Source of the DNA: Apostichopus japonicus
Taxonomy: Eukaryota; Echinodermata; Holothuroidea; Aspidochirotida; Stichopodidae
Assembly: GCF_037975245.1 (NCBI RefSeq)
Contig: NC_092576.1
Coordinates: forward strand, 22,817,611-22,881,610
Reading direction: 5' to 3'
DNA length: 64,000 nt
Every line of letters begins with the position of its first letter. Position 1 is the stretch's first letter. Positions 34,019 to 43,161 of the stretch are shown here, one piece after another. The notes under the pieces are model-generated. The model was given only the letters and a program-made list of their open reading frames with translations. It did no database searches and was not told the origin of the DNA. The position numbers were made by a program, and so were the translations under genes.

Positions 34019-35285
34019 ATTGACGTAATGTCGCTAACTGACCTACATACGTGTTTTATATTTCAATTCTGTTGCAGAATAGTTTGTATTTATTGTTTTA
34101 TGGAAGATTTCCAAGGATTTTGTTAAACTTTATGACAAACATGAAGAAATTCGTCTCTCTGTAAAATTTCATTCCGTAGATTCCAATTGAGATAGTATGG
34201 CTAGCTGAACTAAATGTTTACTTCAATCCAGCTTGAGAATCGCTTACATTTTCGTCAGGAATAAATTTGCCAACGCTTAAAACGATGAACCAATTATCCA
34301 TAACAGAAACCGGACAGGAGCTAACAAGAGACCGTCTAAATGGTATCTTCAAATACGTAACACTATGTGAAGGACTTGCAGGACTAAGGTATAACTTTCA
34401 TGATTTTCTCAGTAATTTAAATGCAGTAAACGCCAACTCATTTTAATTTAAACAATAATAAAAAAGAGCTGTTCTAAGGAAGAAAGAAAGTAAAATTCTT
34501 TGTCAATAATCACTCGTCTCAAATAAACATTCGTCTTTCAGATTTCGTGGTTGCCTTTTATCCATACACATTGAAACCAGCAACCTGCAGGAACTACAAA
34601 ATAGTAAAATATCAGGTAACATAAGGTTAATTACAGCATACATAACTTAGCAAGATGTAAGCTAGTTGATCTTGGTCCGAGTTTGAGCCCATCGTGGTCA
34701 GAGAAACACTGAGAGTGTCACCTTAGGTATGATTAACATGTCTTTATACATTACAGGTACTTTTCTGAAAGTATGTTATGCTTGCTTGATTAAGAACTGT
34801 ATGGCAGCACGGGAGTGATGATAAGGTCACCGATTCCCAGTCTACTTATTCTGAATCAGTGGTTTAGTTGAAAAACAACCAGTCCTGGTACATAAACATA
34901 ACCTTTTGTAACTCTAATTAATTAATAAAAGTAGATCTAACAGCAATACAAAATCCGTTCTTGAAAAAATCTTCTATTTGCATACTATTAATAGTCAAAT
35001 TCTTATCTCTTTTAGTGGATTGATTGGTACCAATTGGAACGCTTAAATTTGAAAGCGGGTCAATGGGAGGTGAGTTGCTATCACTCATTATTTACAATGT
35101 TTGTAACCAATGTCATCTGTTTTATTGTTTATGTTGTAAGGCTTTACCGTGTTAACTTAATATTATCAGTATTACTATTATTATGACATGGATGATAACA
35201 ATTTCTATGTAAACATTTCTTACAGCTTGCTGGTGAAGCAATGACACAGGATATGCATGGCAGTATTGTGAGTATCCGTACATGA
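26087..35285 (+). CDS. Gene model B: Ig4-TM-NACHT-LRR-like transmembrane receptor
   Basis: Exons 26087-26144, 26339-26662, 27544-28191, 29140-29487, 30024-30149, 30517-30578, 30689-30728 and 31390-32906 splice in frame to exactly 1041 codons. Product: signal peptide, four Ig domains, a TM helix at about residues 480-499, a basic cytosolic segment, then NACHT from about residue 536. Small LRR-like exons (34259-34388, 34542-34615, 35016-35069, 35226-35285) and AATAAA at 35392 follow; one exon joining 32906 to 34259 is not found. The NACHT has a broken Walker A (Gly to Glu) and Walker B (no acidic pair), so it probably does not hydrolyse ATP. Type I orientation puts Ig outside and NACHT inside. 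Not a described mammalian NLR layout. Confidence 0.8.
26339..26662 (+). CDS. Exon 2, first Ig domain (gene B)
   Basis: Symmetric phase 1-1 exon of 108 codons. V-like features: GSINCDFGD, VYWYNSSD with core Trp, then LIINNVSLQHEGDFTVIMF. In the last motif the usual Tyr-x-Cys of the F strand is absent, so the canonical disulphide cannot form. An extra Cys near the N-terminus (GDLCLSP) might pair instead. Confidence 0.85.
27544..28191 (+). CDS. Exon 3, two Ig domains in one exon (gene B)
   Basis: Phase 1-1 exon of 216 codons starting VEPRQEH. The first half (LTCYVESYR ... NVVSCARSS) resembles the second and third Ig of the minus-strand gene. The second half is a canonical Ig (AILQCSHQ, YYVWMYLK, DDEGIYICVFGD). 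All other Ig exons here encode one domain, so an intron was lost or the two were fused. The donor gtaagt at 28192 overlaps an in-frame stop. Confidence 0.88.
28259..28333. repeat. (AT)n microsatellite in gene B intron
   Basis: Pure TA run immediately left of the second tRNA/hammerhead element, the same association as at locus 1. Confidence 0.9.
28397..28452 (-). ncRNA. Type I hammerhead ribozyme, locus 2, minus copy
   Basis: On the minus strand the core CTGATGA (28438-28432), stem II GTCC/CAAAA/GGAC, GAAA and CCGGTC are all intact. Stem I has one A-C mismatch (GTGAAA instead of GTGAAG). Predicted cleavage lies between 28409 and 28408. The upstream A box (28501-28491) and B box (28458-28448) are intact. 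Transcription would run against gene B. Confidence 0.8.
28798..28851 (+). promoter_or_regulatory. Pol III A and B boxes of the locus 2 plus copy
   Basis: A box TGGTCGAGTGG (28798-28808) and B box GGTTCGATTCC (28841-28851) occupy the same relation to the ribozyme as at locus 1. Confidence 0.7.
28847..28903 (+). ncRNA. Type I hammerhead ribozyme, locus 2, plus copy
   Basis: Core CTGATGA (28861-28867), stem II, GAAA (28881-28884) and CCGGTC are intact; cleavage is predicted between 28890 and 28891. The base before the core is A instead of C, so the first pair of stem I (A-G) is lost, which may weaken activity. It lies in sense orientation within the intron of gene B, so the pre-mRNA itself would contain this ribozyme. 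Confidence 0.8.
29140..29487 (+). CDS. Exon 4, fourth Ig domain (gene B)
   Basis: Acceptor cgttcccctag, donor gtgagc, phase 1-1, 116 codons. Ig features are LLICRVRGI, NITWSVV with core Trp, and IPVECTVDLAS. It is close in pattern to the first half of exon 3. Confidence 0.85.
30024..30149 (+). CDS. Exon 5, transmembrane helix (gene B)
   Basis: Acceptor gtacttctttcag, donor gtaatt, phase 1-1. It holds a short stalk (AEEKTTVIPNESYIRQSP) and a 20-residue hydrophobic helix (IILPIAAALAIIIIITAVLC) followed by Ser-Lys. This makes gene B a single-pass membrane protein. No equivalent was found in the minus-strand gene. Confidence 0.88.
30517..30578 (+). CDS. Exon 6, basic juxtamembrane segment (gene B)
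   Basis: Acceptor ttttgcccctttcag, donor gtatca, phase 1 to 0. It encodes VNSTNIRKPKRSKRNRTNVEE, a run of Lys/Arg right after the helix, as expected on the cytosolic side. Confidence 0.7.
30689..30728 (+). CDS. Exon 7, short linker (gene B)
   Basis: Acceptor ttctcttgcag, donor gtaaac, phase 0 to 1. Encodes GIPMMTQTSQTTS. Its phases are required to join exon 6 to the NACHT exon in frame, which supports it despite its size. Confidence 0.6.
30729..31389 (+). other. Intron 7 of gene B
   Basis: Contains a long G run near 30766-30781. I searched it for a DED exon like that of the minus-strand gene and found none. Confidence 0.5.
31390..32906 (+). CDS. Exon 8, NACHT domain with degenerate Walker motifs (gene B)
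   Basis: About 505 codons between an acceptor at 31389 and donor gtaagc at 32907 (the same relative donor as the minus-strand NACHT exon). Entry at 31390 makes the Asp that also starts the paralogous exon. Walker A reads GGAGYEKS (residues 612-619) where the paralogue has GDPGYGKS; GAA at 31632-31634 is one transition from GGA. Walker B reads VLVLDSFNR against VLVFDGYDE. Sensor ITTRT and winged-helix FYHNVFYEWFASQEL are kept. The frame is open throughout, so loss of NTPase residues seems selective, not general decay. The paralogue shares the order SPLKxxxxFILL, ACGLNxxA and LQRxxxQ. Confidence 0.92.
32907..34258 (+). other. Intron region of gene B, unresolved exon
   Basis: At least one exon (phase 0 to 1) is expected here. 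Candidates after acceptors at 33046 (MKRSKENGQLDNFL, stop) and 34078 (NSLYLLFYGRFPRILL) do not give the right phase. It holds an (AT)n run at 33929-34015. Confidence 0.4.
33929..34015. repeat. (AT)n microsatellite
   Basis: Pure TA run followed by TCAATTGACGTAATGT. The run at 61922-61969 is followed by ATTGACGTAATGT, a shared flank. Confidence 0.9.
34259..34388 (+). CDS. LRR-like exon (gene B)
   Basis: Acceptor ttttcgtcag, donor gtataa, phase 1 to 2, 42 full codons. Encodes LPTLKTMNQLSITET, LTRDRLNGIFKY and CEGLAGL, aligned with exon 10211-9994 of the minus-strand gene. The exon linking it to 32906 (phase 0 to 1) was not found. Candidates in the gap either hit stops or end in the wrong phase. 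Confidence 0.6.
34542..34615 (+). CDS. LRR-like exon (gene B)
   Basis: Acceptor cgtctttcag, donor gtaaca, phase 2 to 1. The split codon gives R and then FRGCLLSIHIETSNLQELQNSKIS, a leucine-rich pattern (LxFRGCxL) usual at NLR C-termini. Phases match the preceding exon exactly. Confidence 0.55.
34757..34770 (+). CDS. Possible 14-base microexon (gene B)
   Basis: Between acceptor ttacag and donor gtatgt lie 14 bases that convert phase 1 to phase 0 and add GTFLK. Without it the next exon is entered in the wrong frame and stops after two codons. Very short, so weakly supported. Confidence 0.28.
35016..35069 (+). CDS. LRR-like exon (gene B)
   Basis: Acceptor cttatctcttttag, donor gtgagt, 18 codons in phase 0: WIDWYQLERLNLKAGQWE, with an LxxLxL core. 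It is only in frame with the preceding exon if the microexon at 34757-34770 or an unseen equivalent is used. Confidence 0.42.
35226..35285 (+). CDS. Probable last coding exon (gene B)
   Basis: Acceptor aacatttcttacag in phase 0 gives LAGEAMTQDMHGSIVSIRT and stop TGA at 35283-35285. A donor-like gtgagt at 35268 could instead continue to another exon. The poly(A) signal at 35392 favours an end here. Confidence 0.42.
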   Translation, partial: LAGEAMTQDMHGSIVSIRT

Positions 35286-35391
35286 ATATGAAATGCCAAA
35301 CCGCAACTTTGGGCAACCATGCAATGAATGGACATAACATTGCATCATACCAGAGTAACATTTTCATATTGTATTCGTGACAAAGAAAATG

Positions 35392-35397
35392 AATAAA
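35392..35397 (+). terminator. Poly(A) signal of gene B
   Basis: AATAAA, 107 bases after the proposed stop codon, just before the satellite region begins at about 35.7 kb. Confidence 0.4.
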
Positions 35398-35714
35398 AAT
35401 TCTGGAAAGCATATCGCCTAATAAACACAATACATCATAGTGATATGTTCAAATTATTATTTGAGGGTTCAATGGACCTTAATTACATATTGATTGTGAT
35501 TGTGATAGAAAATCACCCTGTATGATATGGTATATATGACACACGTGCATTGGCAACTACTGCATGCACCATTTTATATAACTGATACATGCAGTAAGAT
35601 ATATATATATATATATATATATATAATAGAAATTGATACCGAATTTAATCACTATATAAATTATAAAATATATATAATATATATATAAAATATATATAAT
35701 ATATATAACTCTAA

Positions 35715-38700
35715 ATTAGACCGTTGGGCGACATAAGATAAAAAGAGCACTTAGGGCAACATTGGCAATTTAATGTTATTGTTTCACACTGGACCATTGT
35801 AAAGACTCCAGTTTGAGTGCTTTTAAAAATAATCCTTTTGCAAAATACAAATACCAAGGATTTTAATTAAATAATCAATTAATTGTACACAAACACACTT
35901 AGGGCGACATATAGATGTCGCCCTAAGTGCATCTCAGTGAATTTAACTGTGAAACAGCACTTAGGGCGACATCGCATCAAATAACACTTAGGGCGACATT
36001 GACAATTTAATGTAATTTCATCACATTGGAGTCCAGTATGGGTACTATTTATAGTAATCCCTTTGAAATATATATTTAGCAAGGAATTAAATTAATTAAT
36101 GAATTAATTACACATATACATGTAATACAATACTATTTTGTCACACTGGACCACTGTATAGGACTCCAGTGTGGGTACTATTTATAGAAATCCCTTTGCA
36201 ACACAATAAACCAAGTAGTTTAACTACTTAATTAATTAATAACACATATTCATGTTGGCATATGTGAATTTAGCTCTTTTCACAACACTTGGGCAACTTA
36301 TCATAAAAACAGCACTTAGGGCGACAGTGGCAATTTAATGTTTATTTCATCAAACTGGACCACTGTTAGGACTCCAGTATGGGTATGATTTATATGTATC
36401 CCTTTGCACAATACATATAGCAAATAATTTAACTAATTAATTATTTAATTGCACATATACAAGTTGTCCTATGTAAATTTATCTCTTTTCACAACACTTA
36501 GGGCGACATAGAATAAAAACAGCACTAAGGGCGACATTGGCAATTTAATGTTATTCCATCACACTGGACCACTGTTAGGACTCCAGTATGGGTACTATTG
36601 ATAGAAACCCCTTTGTAAAATTAATATAGAAAATAATCTAATTAACTAAGTAATTAATTACACTAATACAAGTTGTCCTATGTGAATTTATCTCTTTTCA
36701 CAACACTTAGGGCGACATATCATAAAAACAGCACTAAGGGCGACATCGGCAATTTAATGTTATTCCATCACACTGGACCACTGTTAGGACTCCAGTATGG
36801 GTACTATGGAAAGTAATCCCTTTGTAAAATAAATATAGCAAATAATCTAATTAACTAAGTAATTAATTACACTAATACAAGTTGTCCTATGTGAATTTAT
36901 CTCTTTTCACAACACTTAGGGCGACATATCATAAAAACAGCACTAAGGGCAACATTGGCAATTTAATGTTATTCCATCACACTGGACCACTGTTAGGACT
37001 CCAGTATGGGTACTATTGATAGTAACCCCTTTGTAAAATAAATATAGAAAATAATCTAATTAACTAAGTAATTAATTACACATATTCATGTTGGCATATG
37101 TGAATTTATCTCTTTTCACAACACTTAGGGCGACATAGATTAAAAACAGCACTTAGGGCGACAGTGGCAATTTAATGTTATTCCATCACACTGGACCATT
37201 GTTAGGACTCCAGTATGGGTACTATTAATAGTAACCCCTTTGTAAAATAAATATAGAAAATAATCTAATTAACTAAGTAATTAATTACACTAATACAAGT
37301 TGTCCTATGTGAATTTATCTCTTTTCACAACACTTAGGGCGACATAGAATAAAAACAGCACTAAGGGCAACATTGGCAATTTAATGTTATTCCATCACAC
37401 TGGACCACTGTTAGGACTCCAGTATGGGTACTATTGATAGTAACCCCTTTGTAAAATAAATATAGAAAATAATCTAATTAACTATGTAATTAATTACACA
37501 TATACAAGTTGTCCTATGTGAATTTATCTCTTTTCACAACACTTAGGGCGACATATCATAAAAACAGCACTAAGGGCGACATTGGCAATTTAATGTTATT
37601 ACGTCACACTGGACCACTGTTAGGACTCCAGTATGGGTACTATGGAAAGTAATCCCTTTGTAAAATAAATATAGAAAATAATCTAATTAACTAAGTAATT
37701 AATTACACTAATACAAGTTGTCCTATGTGAATTTATCTCTTTTCACAACACTTAGGGCGACATAGAATAAAAACAGCACTTAGGGCAACATTGGCAATTT
37801 AATGTTATTCCATCACACTGGACCACTGTTAGGACTCCAGTATGGGTACTATTAATAGTAACCCCTTTGTAAAATAAATATAGCAAATAATCTAATTAAC
37901 TATGTAATTAATTACACATATTCATGTTGGCATATGTGAATTTATCTCTTTTCACAACACTTAGCGCGACATAGAATAAAAACAGCACTTAGGGCGACAT
38001 TGGCACTTTAATGTTATTCCATCACACTGGACCATTGTTAGGACTCCAGTATGGGTACTATTAATAGTAACCCCTTTGTAAAATTAATATAGAAAATAAT
38101 CTAATTAACTAAGTAATTAATTACACTAATACAAGTTGTCCTATGTGAATTTATCTCTTTTCACAAGACTTAGGGCGACATAGAATAAAAACAGCACTTA
38201 AGGCAACATTGGCAATTTAATGTTATTCCATCACACTGGACCACTGTTAGGACTCCAGTATGGGTACTATTGATAGTAACCCCTTTGTAAAATAAATATA
38301 GCAAATAATCTAATTAACTATGTAATTAATTACACATATACAAGTTGTCCTATGTGAATTTATCTCTTTTCACAACACTTAGGGCGACATAGAATAAAAA
38401 CAGCACTTAGGGCAACATTGGCAATTTAATGTTATTCCATCACACTGGACCACTGTTAGGACTCCAGTATGGGTACTATTGATAGTAACCCCTTTGTAAA
38501 ATAAATATAGAAAATCATCTAATTAACTAAGTAATTAATTACACATATACATGTAATACAATACTATTTTGTCACACTGGACCACTGTATAGTACTCCAG
38601 TGTGGGTACTATTCATAGAAATCCCTTTGCAACACAATAAACCAAGTAGTTTAACTAATTAATTAATTAATAACACATATTCATGTTGGCATATGTGAAT

Positions 38701-40825
38701 TTAGCTCTTTTCACAACACTTGGGCAACATATCATAAAAACAGCACTTAGGGCGACATTGGCAATTTAATGTATATTTCATCAAACTGGACCACTGTTAG
38801 GACTCCAGTATGGGTATTATTGATGTGTATCCCTTTGCACAATACATAGAGCAAATAATTTAACTAATTAATTATTTAATTGCACATATACAAGTTGTCC
38901 TATGTAAATTTATCTCTTTTCACAACACTTAGGGCGACATAGAATTAAAACAGCACTAAGGGCGACATTGGCAATTGAATGTTATTCCATCACACTGGAC
39001 CACTGTTAGGATTCCAGTATGGGTACTATTAATAGTAACCCCTTTGTAAAATAAATATAGAAAATAATCTTATGAACTAAGTAATTAATTACACATATAC
39101 AAGTTGTCCTATGTGAATTTATCTCTTTTCACAACACTTAGGGCGACATAGAATAAAAACAGCACTAAGGGCGACATTGGCAATTTAATGTTATTCCATC
39201 ACACTGGACCATTGTTAGGACTCCAGTATGGGTACTATTGATAGTAACCCCTTTGTAAAATAAATATAGAAAATAATTTAATGAACTCAGTAATTAATTA
39301 CACATATACATGTAATACAATACTATTTTGTCACACTGGACCACTGTATAGGACTCCAGTGTGGGTACTATTCATAGAAATCTCTTTGCAACACAATAAA
39401 CCAAGTAGTTTAACTAATTAATTAATTAATAACACATATTCATGTTGGCATATGTGAATTTAGCTCTTTTCACAACACTTGGGCAACATATCATAAAAAC
39501 AGCACTCAGGGCGACATTGGCAATTTAATGTATATTTCATCAAACTGGACCACTGTTAGGACTCCAGTATGGGTATAATTGATGTGTATCCCTTTGCACA
39601 ATACATAGAGCAAATAATTTAACTAATTAATTATTTAATTGCACATATACAAGTTGTCCTATGTAAATTTATCTCTTTTCACAACACTTAGGGCGACATA
39701 GAATTAAAACAGCACTAAGGGCGACATTGGCAATTGAATGTTATTCCATCACACTGGACCACTGTTAGGATTCCAGTATGGGTACTATTAATAGTAACCC
39801 CTTTGTAAAATAAATATAGAAAATAATCTTATGAACTAAGTAATTAATTACACATATACAAGTTGTCCTATGTGAATTTATCTCTTTTCACAACACTTAG
39901 GGCGACATAGAATAAAAACAGCACTAAGGGCGACATTGGCAATTTAATGTTATTCCATCACACTGGACCATTGTTAGGACTCCAGTATGGGTACTATTGA
40001 TAGTAACCCCTTTGTAAAATAAATATAGAAAATAATTTAATGAACTCAGTAATTAATTACACATATACATGTAATACAATACTATTTTGTCACACTGGAC
40101 CACTGTATAGGACTCCAGTGTGGGTACTATTCATAGAAATCTCTTTGCAACACAATAAACCAAGTAGTTTAACTAATTAATTAATTAATAACACATATTC
40201 ATGTTGGCATATGTGAATTTAGCTCTTTTCACAACACTTGGGCAACATATCATAAAAACAGCACTTAGGGCGACAGTGGCAATTTAATGAATATTTCATC
40301 AAACTGGACCACTGTTAGGACTCCAGTATGGGTATTATTTATATGTATCCCTTTACACAATACATAGAGCAAATAATTTAACTAATTAATTATTTAATTG
40401 CACATATACAAGTTGTCCTATGTAAATTTATCTCTTTTCACAAGACTTAGGGCGACATAGAATAAAAACAGCACTAAGGGCGACAGTGGCAATTTAATGT
40501 TATTCCATCACACTGGACCACTGTTAGGACTCCAGTATGGGTACTATTGATAGTAACCCCTTTGTAAAATTAATATAGAAAATAATCTAATTAACTAAGT
40601 AATTAATTACACTAATACAAGTTGTCCTATGTGAATTTATCTCTTTTCACAACACTTAGGGCGACATAGCATAAAAACAACACTTAGAGCGACATTGGCA
40701 ATTCAATGTTATATCATCACACTGGAGCTGTAAGGATTCCAGTATTGGTACTATTGAAAGTTATCCCTTTGTAAAATCAATATAGCAAATAATTTAATTA
40801 ACTAAGTAATTTATTACACATTCCA
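35715..40825. repeat. Satellite array of 209-bp monomers with 759-bp higher-order repeat
   Basis: About 24 tandem monomers. The landmark ATCTCTTTTCACAACACTTAG starts at 36481, 36690, 36899, 37108 and 37317, a constant 209 bases. Each monomer holds two copies of CACTTAGGGCGACA about 29 bases apart, CACACTGGACCACTGT, and a run of AATTAATTA. A block of about 759 bp carrying a variant monomer (ATGTAATACAATACTATTTTG) starts near 38541, 39301 and 40060, and the first two blocks are nearly identical. The variant also appears at 36111. Internal TTAGGG is part of the monomer and not telomeric. Confidence 0.93.
35896..35929. repeat. Perfect palindrome at the left edge of the satellite
   Basis: CACTTAGGGCGACAT (35896-35910), a 4-base spacer ATAG, and its exact reverse complement (35915-35929). 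This is the only inverted copy of the satellite core seen in the array and marks an orientation switch at its boundary. Confidence 0.9.
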
Positions 40826-41170
40826 TTGAATTGATGCATTTTCACTAAAAATCAACTTAAGGTTGCAGCCATTTGAGGGAGATATTTGATATACATGACA
40901 GTTAAACTACCAAAAACAGGTTTCACCTGGCTTATAACGTGTTTCTCGATCCTCACTGCAGCATGCATTTAACTGTCAAGTGCTGCAGGAACGAAAAATT
41001 AGCAAAATTTCCTAAAATTCAGAGTGCCCCTTTAATAGTTGGCATGATTCTAGAAATGACCAACTTTGTTTTGAGTATGAAAGCCACCTTGAGACCTTTC
41101 ACCTTCTGCAAAGTTACAGGTGTCTATAGGAATAGAAGTCTTTGGGTGATTTCTTGAAATAATGAGTGTG
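40826..41170. other. No gene recognised
   Basis: Transition out of the satellite. The 72-codon plus-strand frame has no motif. Confidence 0.35.
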
Positions 41171-41390
41171 GACATGTCCCATCAGTCACAGTTTTTTAAC
41201 ATTTGTTTTAGTCATAAGCCAACAGAATGATTTTAGCTGTTGTTGGGGGTCCATCTATCTAGTACTACTCAAGGCTTAATCTGGCATGAGCAGAGATTCT
41301 TCAATTGTGTATAGGGTTATGTGCAAGACAACCTGAAACTTCTGTCCCATCAGTCACAGAATTAGGCTGCATGTGTGGTGCAATGCAAAA

Positions 41391-41576
41391 TGGGGAAATC
41401 CAGTGCTGAAAGACAGCGAAACAGGAGGGAACGTTTGAAAGCAGAGGGGAAATATGATGCATATAAAAAAAACACAATCAGCGTATCGCAAACAGTGGGC
41501 CCACAAGAAGAAGCGGGAGATGTCTTCACAACAGAAGCGTCGAGAACGTGAACAAAAACGCAAATCAGAATACAGG
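41391..41576 (+). pseudogene. Basic AERQR/REKRKS domain exon with a 1-base frameshift
   Basis: The ATG at 41391 reads MGKSSAERQRNRRERLKAEG and then KYDAYKK. After an A8 run at about 41465 the same type of sequence continues one frame over: AYRKQWAHKKK, then QQKRREREQKRKSEYR. It ends at a donor-like gtacag. Together they resemble the N-terminal basic, charged helical region of uncharacterised invertebrate and fish proteins starting MGKSxAERQRxxRE. The function of that family is not known to me. The homopolymer slip suggests either a pseudogene or a base error. Confidence 0.5.
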
Positions 41577-42539
41577 TACAGTATATTTCTTCAAATAAAT
41601 TTGTTAGACCATGTTATTGAAAGCAGCTTGTGTCACTGCCATGATGGTGACATGATGAAGTGTTCATTGACCTGTGAAGGTTATCCTGAATCAAGATTGG
41701 TATACATGTCAGATCTTTGGATTTTACTGTCCCATCAGTCACAGTATGGTTCAGATAGTATAGCCTATATTGGACAGTTTGCAATGCCTAAAAGTATTAG
41801 TACAAGAATAGTGTCGTTCCATTCATACCTAATTTCCTAAAAAGAAATGACATAACAACTATTATCATCTACAGCAGTGGCATGCACAGAGGTTTGTAGA
41901 GAGGGCTGGATCACTGCATACAGGCCCTTCTGTCCAAAATTTGAGGAATGCAATATTCTTGGATCACAGAACAATGAGGCCGAGTTGAAGGAACTGGTGG
42001 GTCTATCAGGGGGAAAAAGAACCTGAAGCACTGTACAACACACTCCTGGTTGGCAGTATCACCACAGGAGTACCCATCACACAAGTGAATTAGTTTTCAC
42101 AGAACCACTAGGCTGTAACTTAAATGATGTAAGGTCCAATCCAATCATTGGTAAGGCCAGGTGGATCCTTTTTAAAGTATATGTATGCCCCTTTGCCTAT
42201 TAATTTTGGCTCTTTCCTCATGGGATGTTGACCACTTTAGTATTTTGGGGGGAAATGGAGAACATGGCTCAAAAAATTTGTATTAGACTTTCACTATATG
42301 ATGGGCAGATTGGACCCTTTAAATCCACAGTTGAGAGTATCTCGGTACTTTTGCTGCCCAGGGTTAAGCTCAGCATATTGTCAAAAGCTCATGTGACTTA
42401 AATGACTTCATCAATGTTGTATAATTAGTATCCTGTTCATTATCAATGTTTGCATGTTTCAAGGCTCAGCTCGTTCTGTTGTTGTTAATAAATAAAATGC
42501 AAGTTTCAAATGCATACGGATTGTGTTTCATTTTTCCAG

Positions 42540-42860
42540 ATGTCATTACTTGATACACCGAAGTGGGATGACATGAGTCCCATACATGGGCAACATACCT
42601 CACCAAATATGGGCCCAAACAGCTTTCCCAGTGAGGCCCCAACAAATCACACACCCATGACTCAGTCATATGGGGCTATATGAGACAGCAAGTGTGGAAT
42701 GGAACAGGTTTTCCCATGGGCCTGTGTCTGTTCTACATATGCCAGTTGCTTCTATGGGATGCTCATATGGCAAACCAATGTGGGACCCACACCCCCATTG
42801 GCCAACTCAAGTGGGCCCTACCTGTGATGACTATGGGTGGCTAGAGCCCAGATGACTCAA
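42540..42860. repeat. Interspersed repeat rich in TGGGNNNATATGGG-type phrases
   Basis: Repeated short phrases (ATATGGGCCCA, GTGGGACCCACAC, CATATGGGGC, GTGGGCCC) give a low-complexity patch of higher GC than its flanks. Such phrase repeats occur as mobile or tandem fragments in other invertebrates. No unit length could be fixed. Confidence 0.35.
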
Positions 42861-43161
42861 GTTTAATGCTAGTTGGCACCATATGTGGATGCAAACTGAA
42901 GTTAAAGCAAAACAAAATTTGCTATAATTTTGGAGGAGATACTGTAGCGTCCCATCAGTCACAGAGCTTCTGTCCCATCAGTCACAAGGGAAATGCCACT
43001 GTGTGAAATAGTTAATGCCAATATTCTCTCAATGGTGGTGCTCTGATATAGCTACATTAAGTAGCTACCAGGAGGGGTATTCTTTTCATTCTGAGATACC
43101 GCTTACAAATTAACTAAATGTACCTAAAAATGGTGGTCCGCAAATGTCCCATCAGTCACAG

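Larger units (their letters stand above)
41176..43161. repeat. Six scattered copies of the 16-mer GTCCCATCAGTCACAG
   Basis: Copies at 41176, 41344, 41729, 42949, 42972 (last base differs) and 43146, all on the plus strand. Spacing is irregular (23 to 1220 bases), so it is not a tandem array. On the minus strand each contains a possible VTDGT reading, but the copies are in different frames and stops lie between them. Confidence 0.85.

Noticed and set aside
35896-40825. TTAGGG strings suggesting an interstitial telomere, or spaced repeats suggesting CRISPR
   Set aside because: TTAGGG occurs singly inside a 209-bp satellite monomer and is never in tandem. The intervals between repeats are themselves repeated, and the DNA is eukaryotic.
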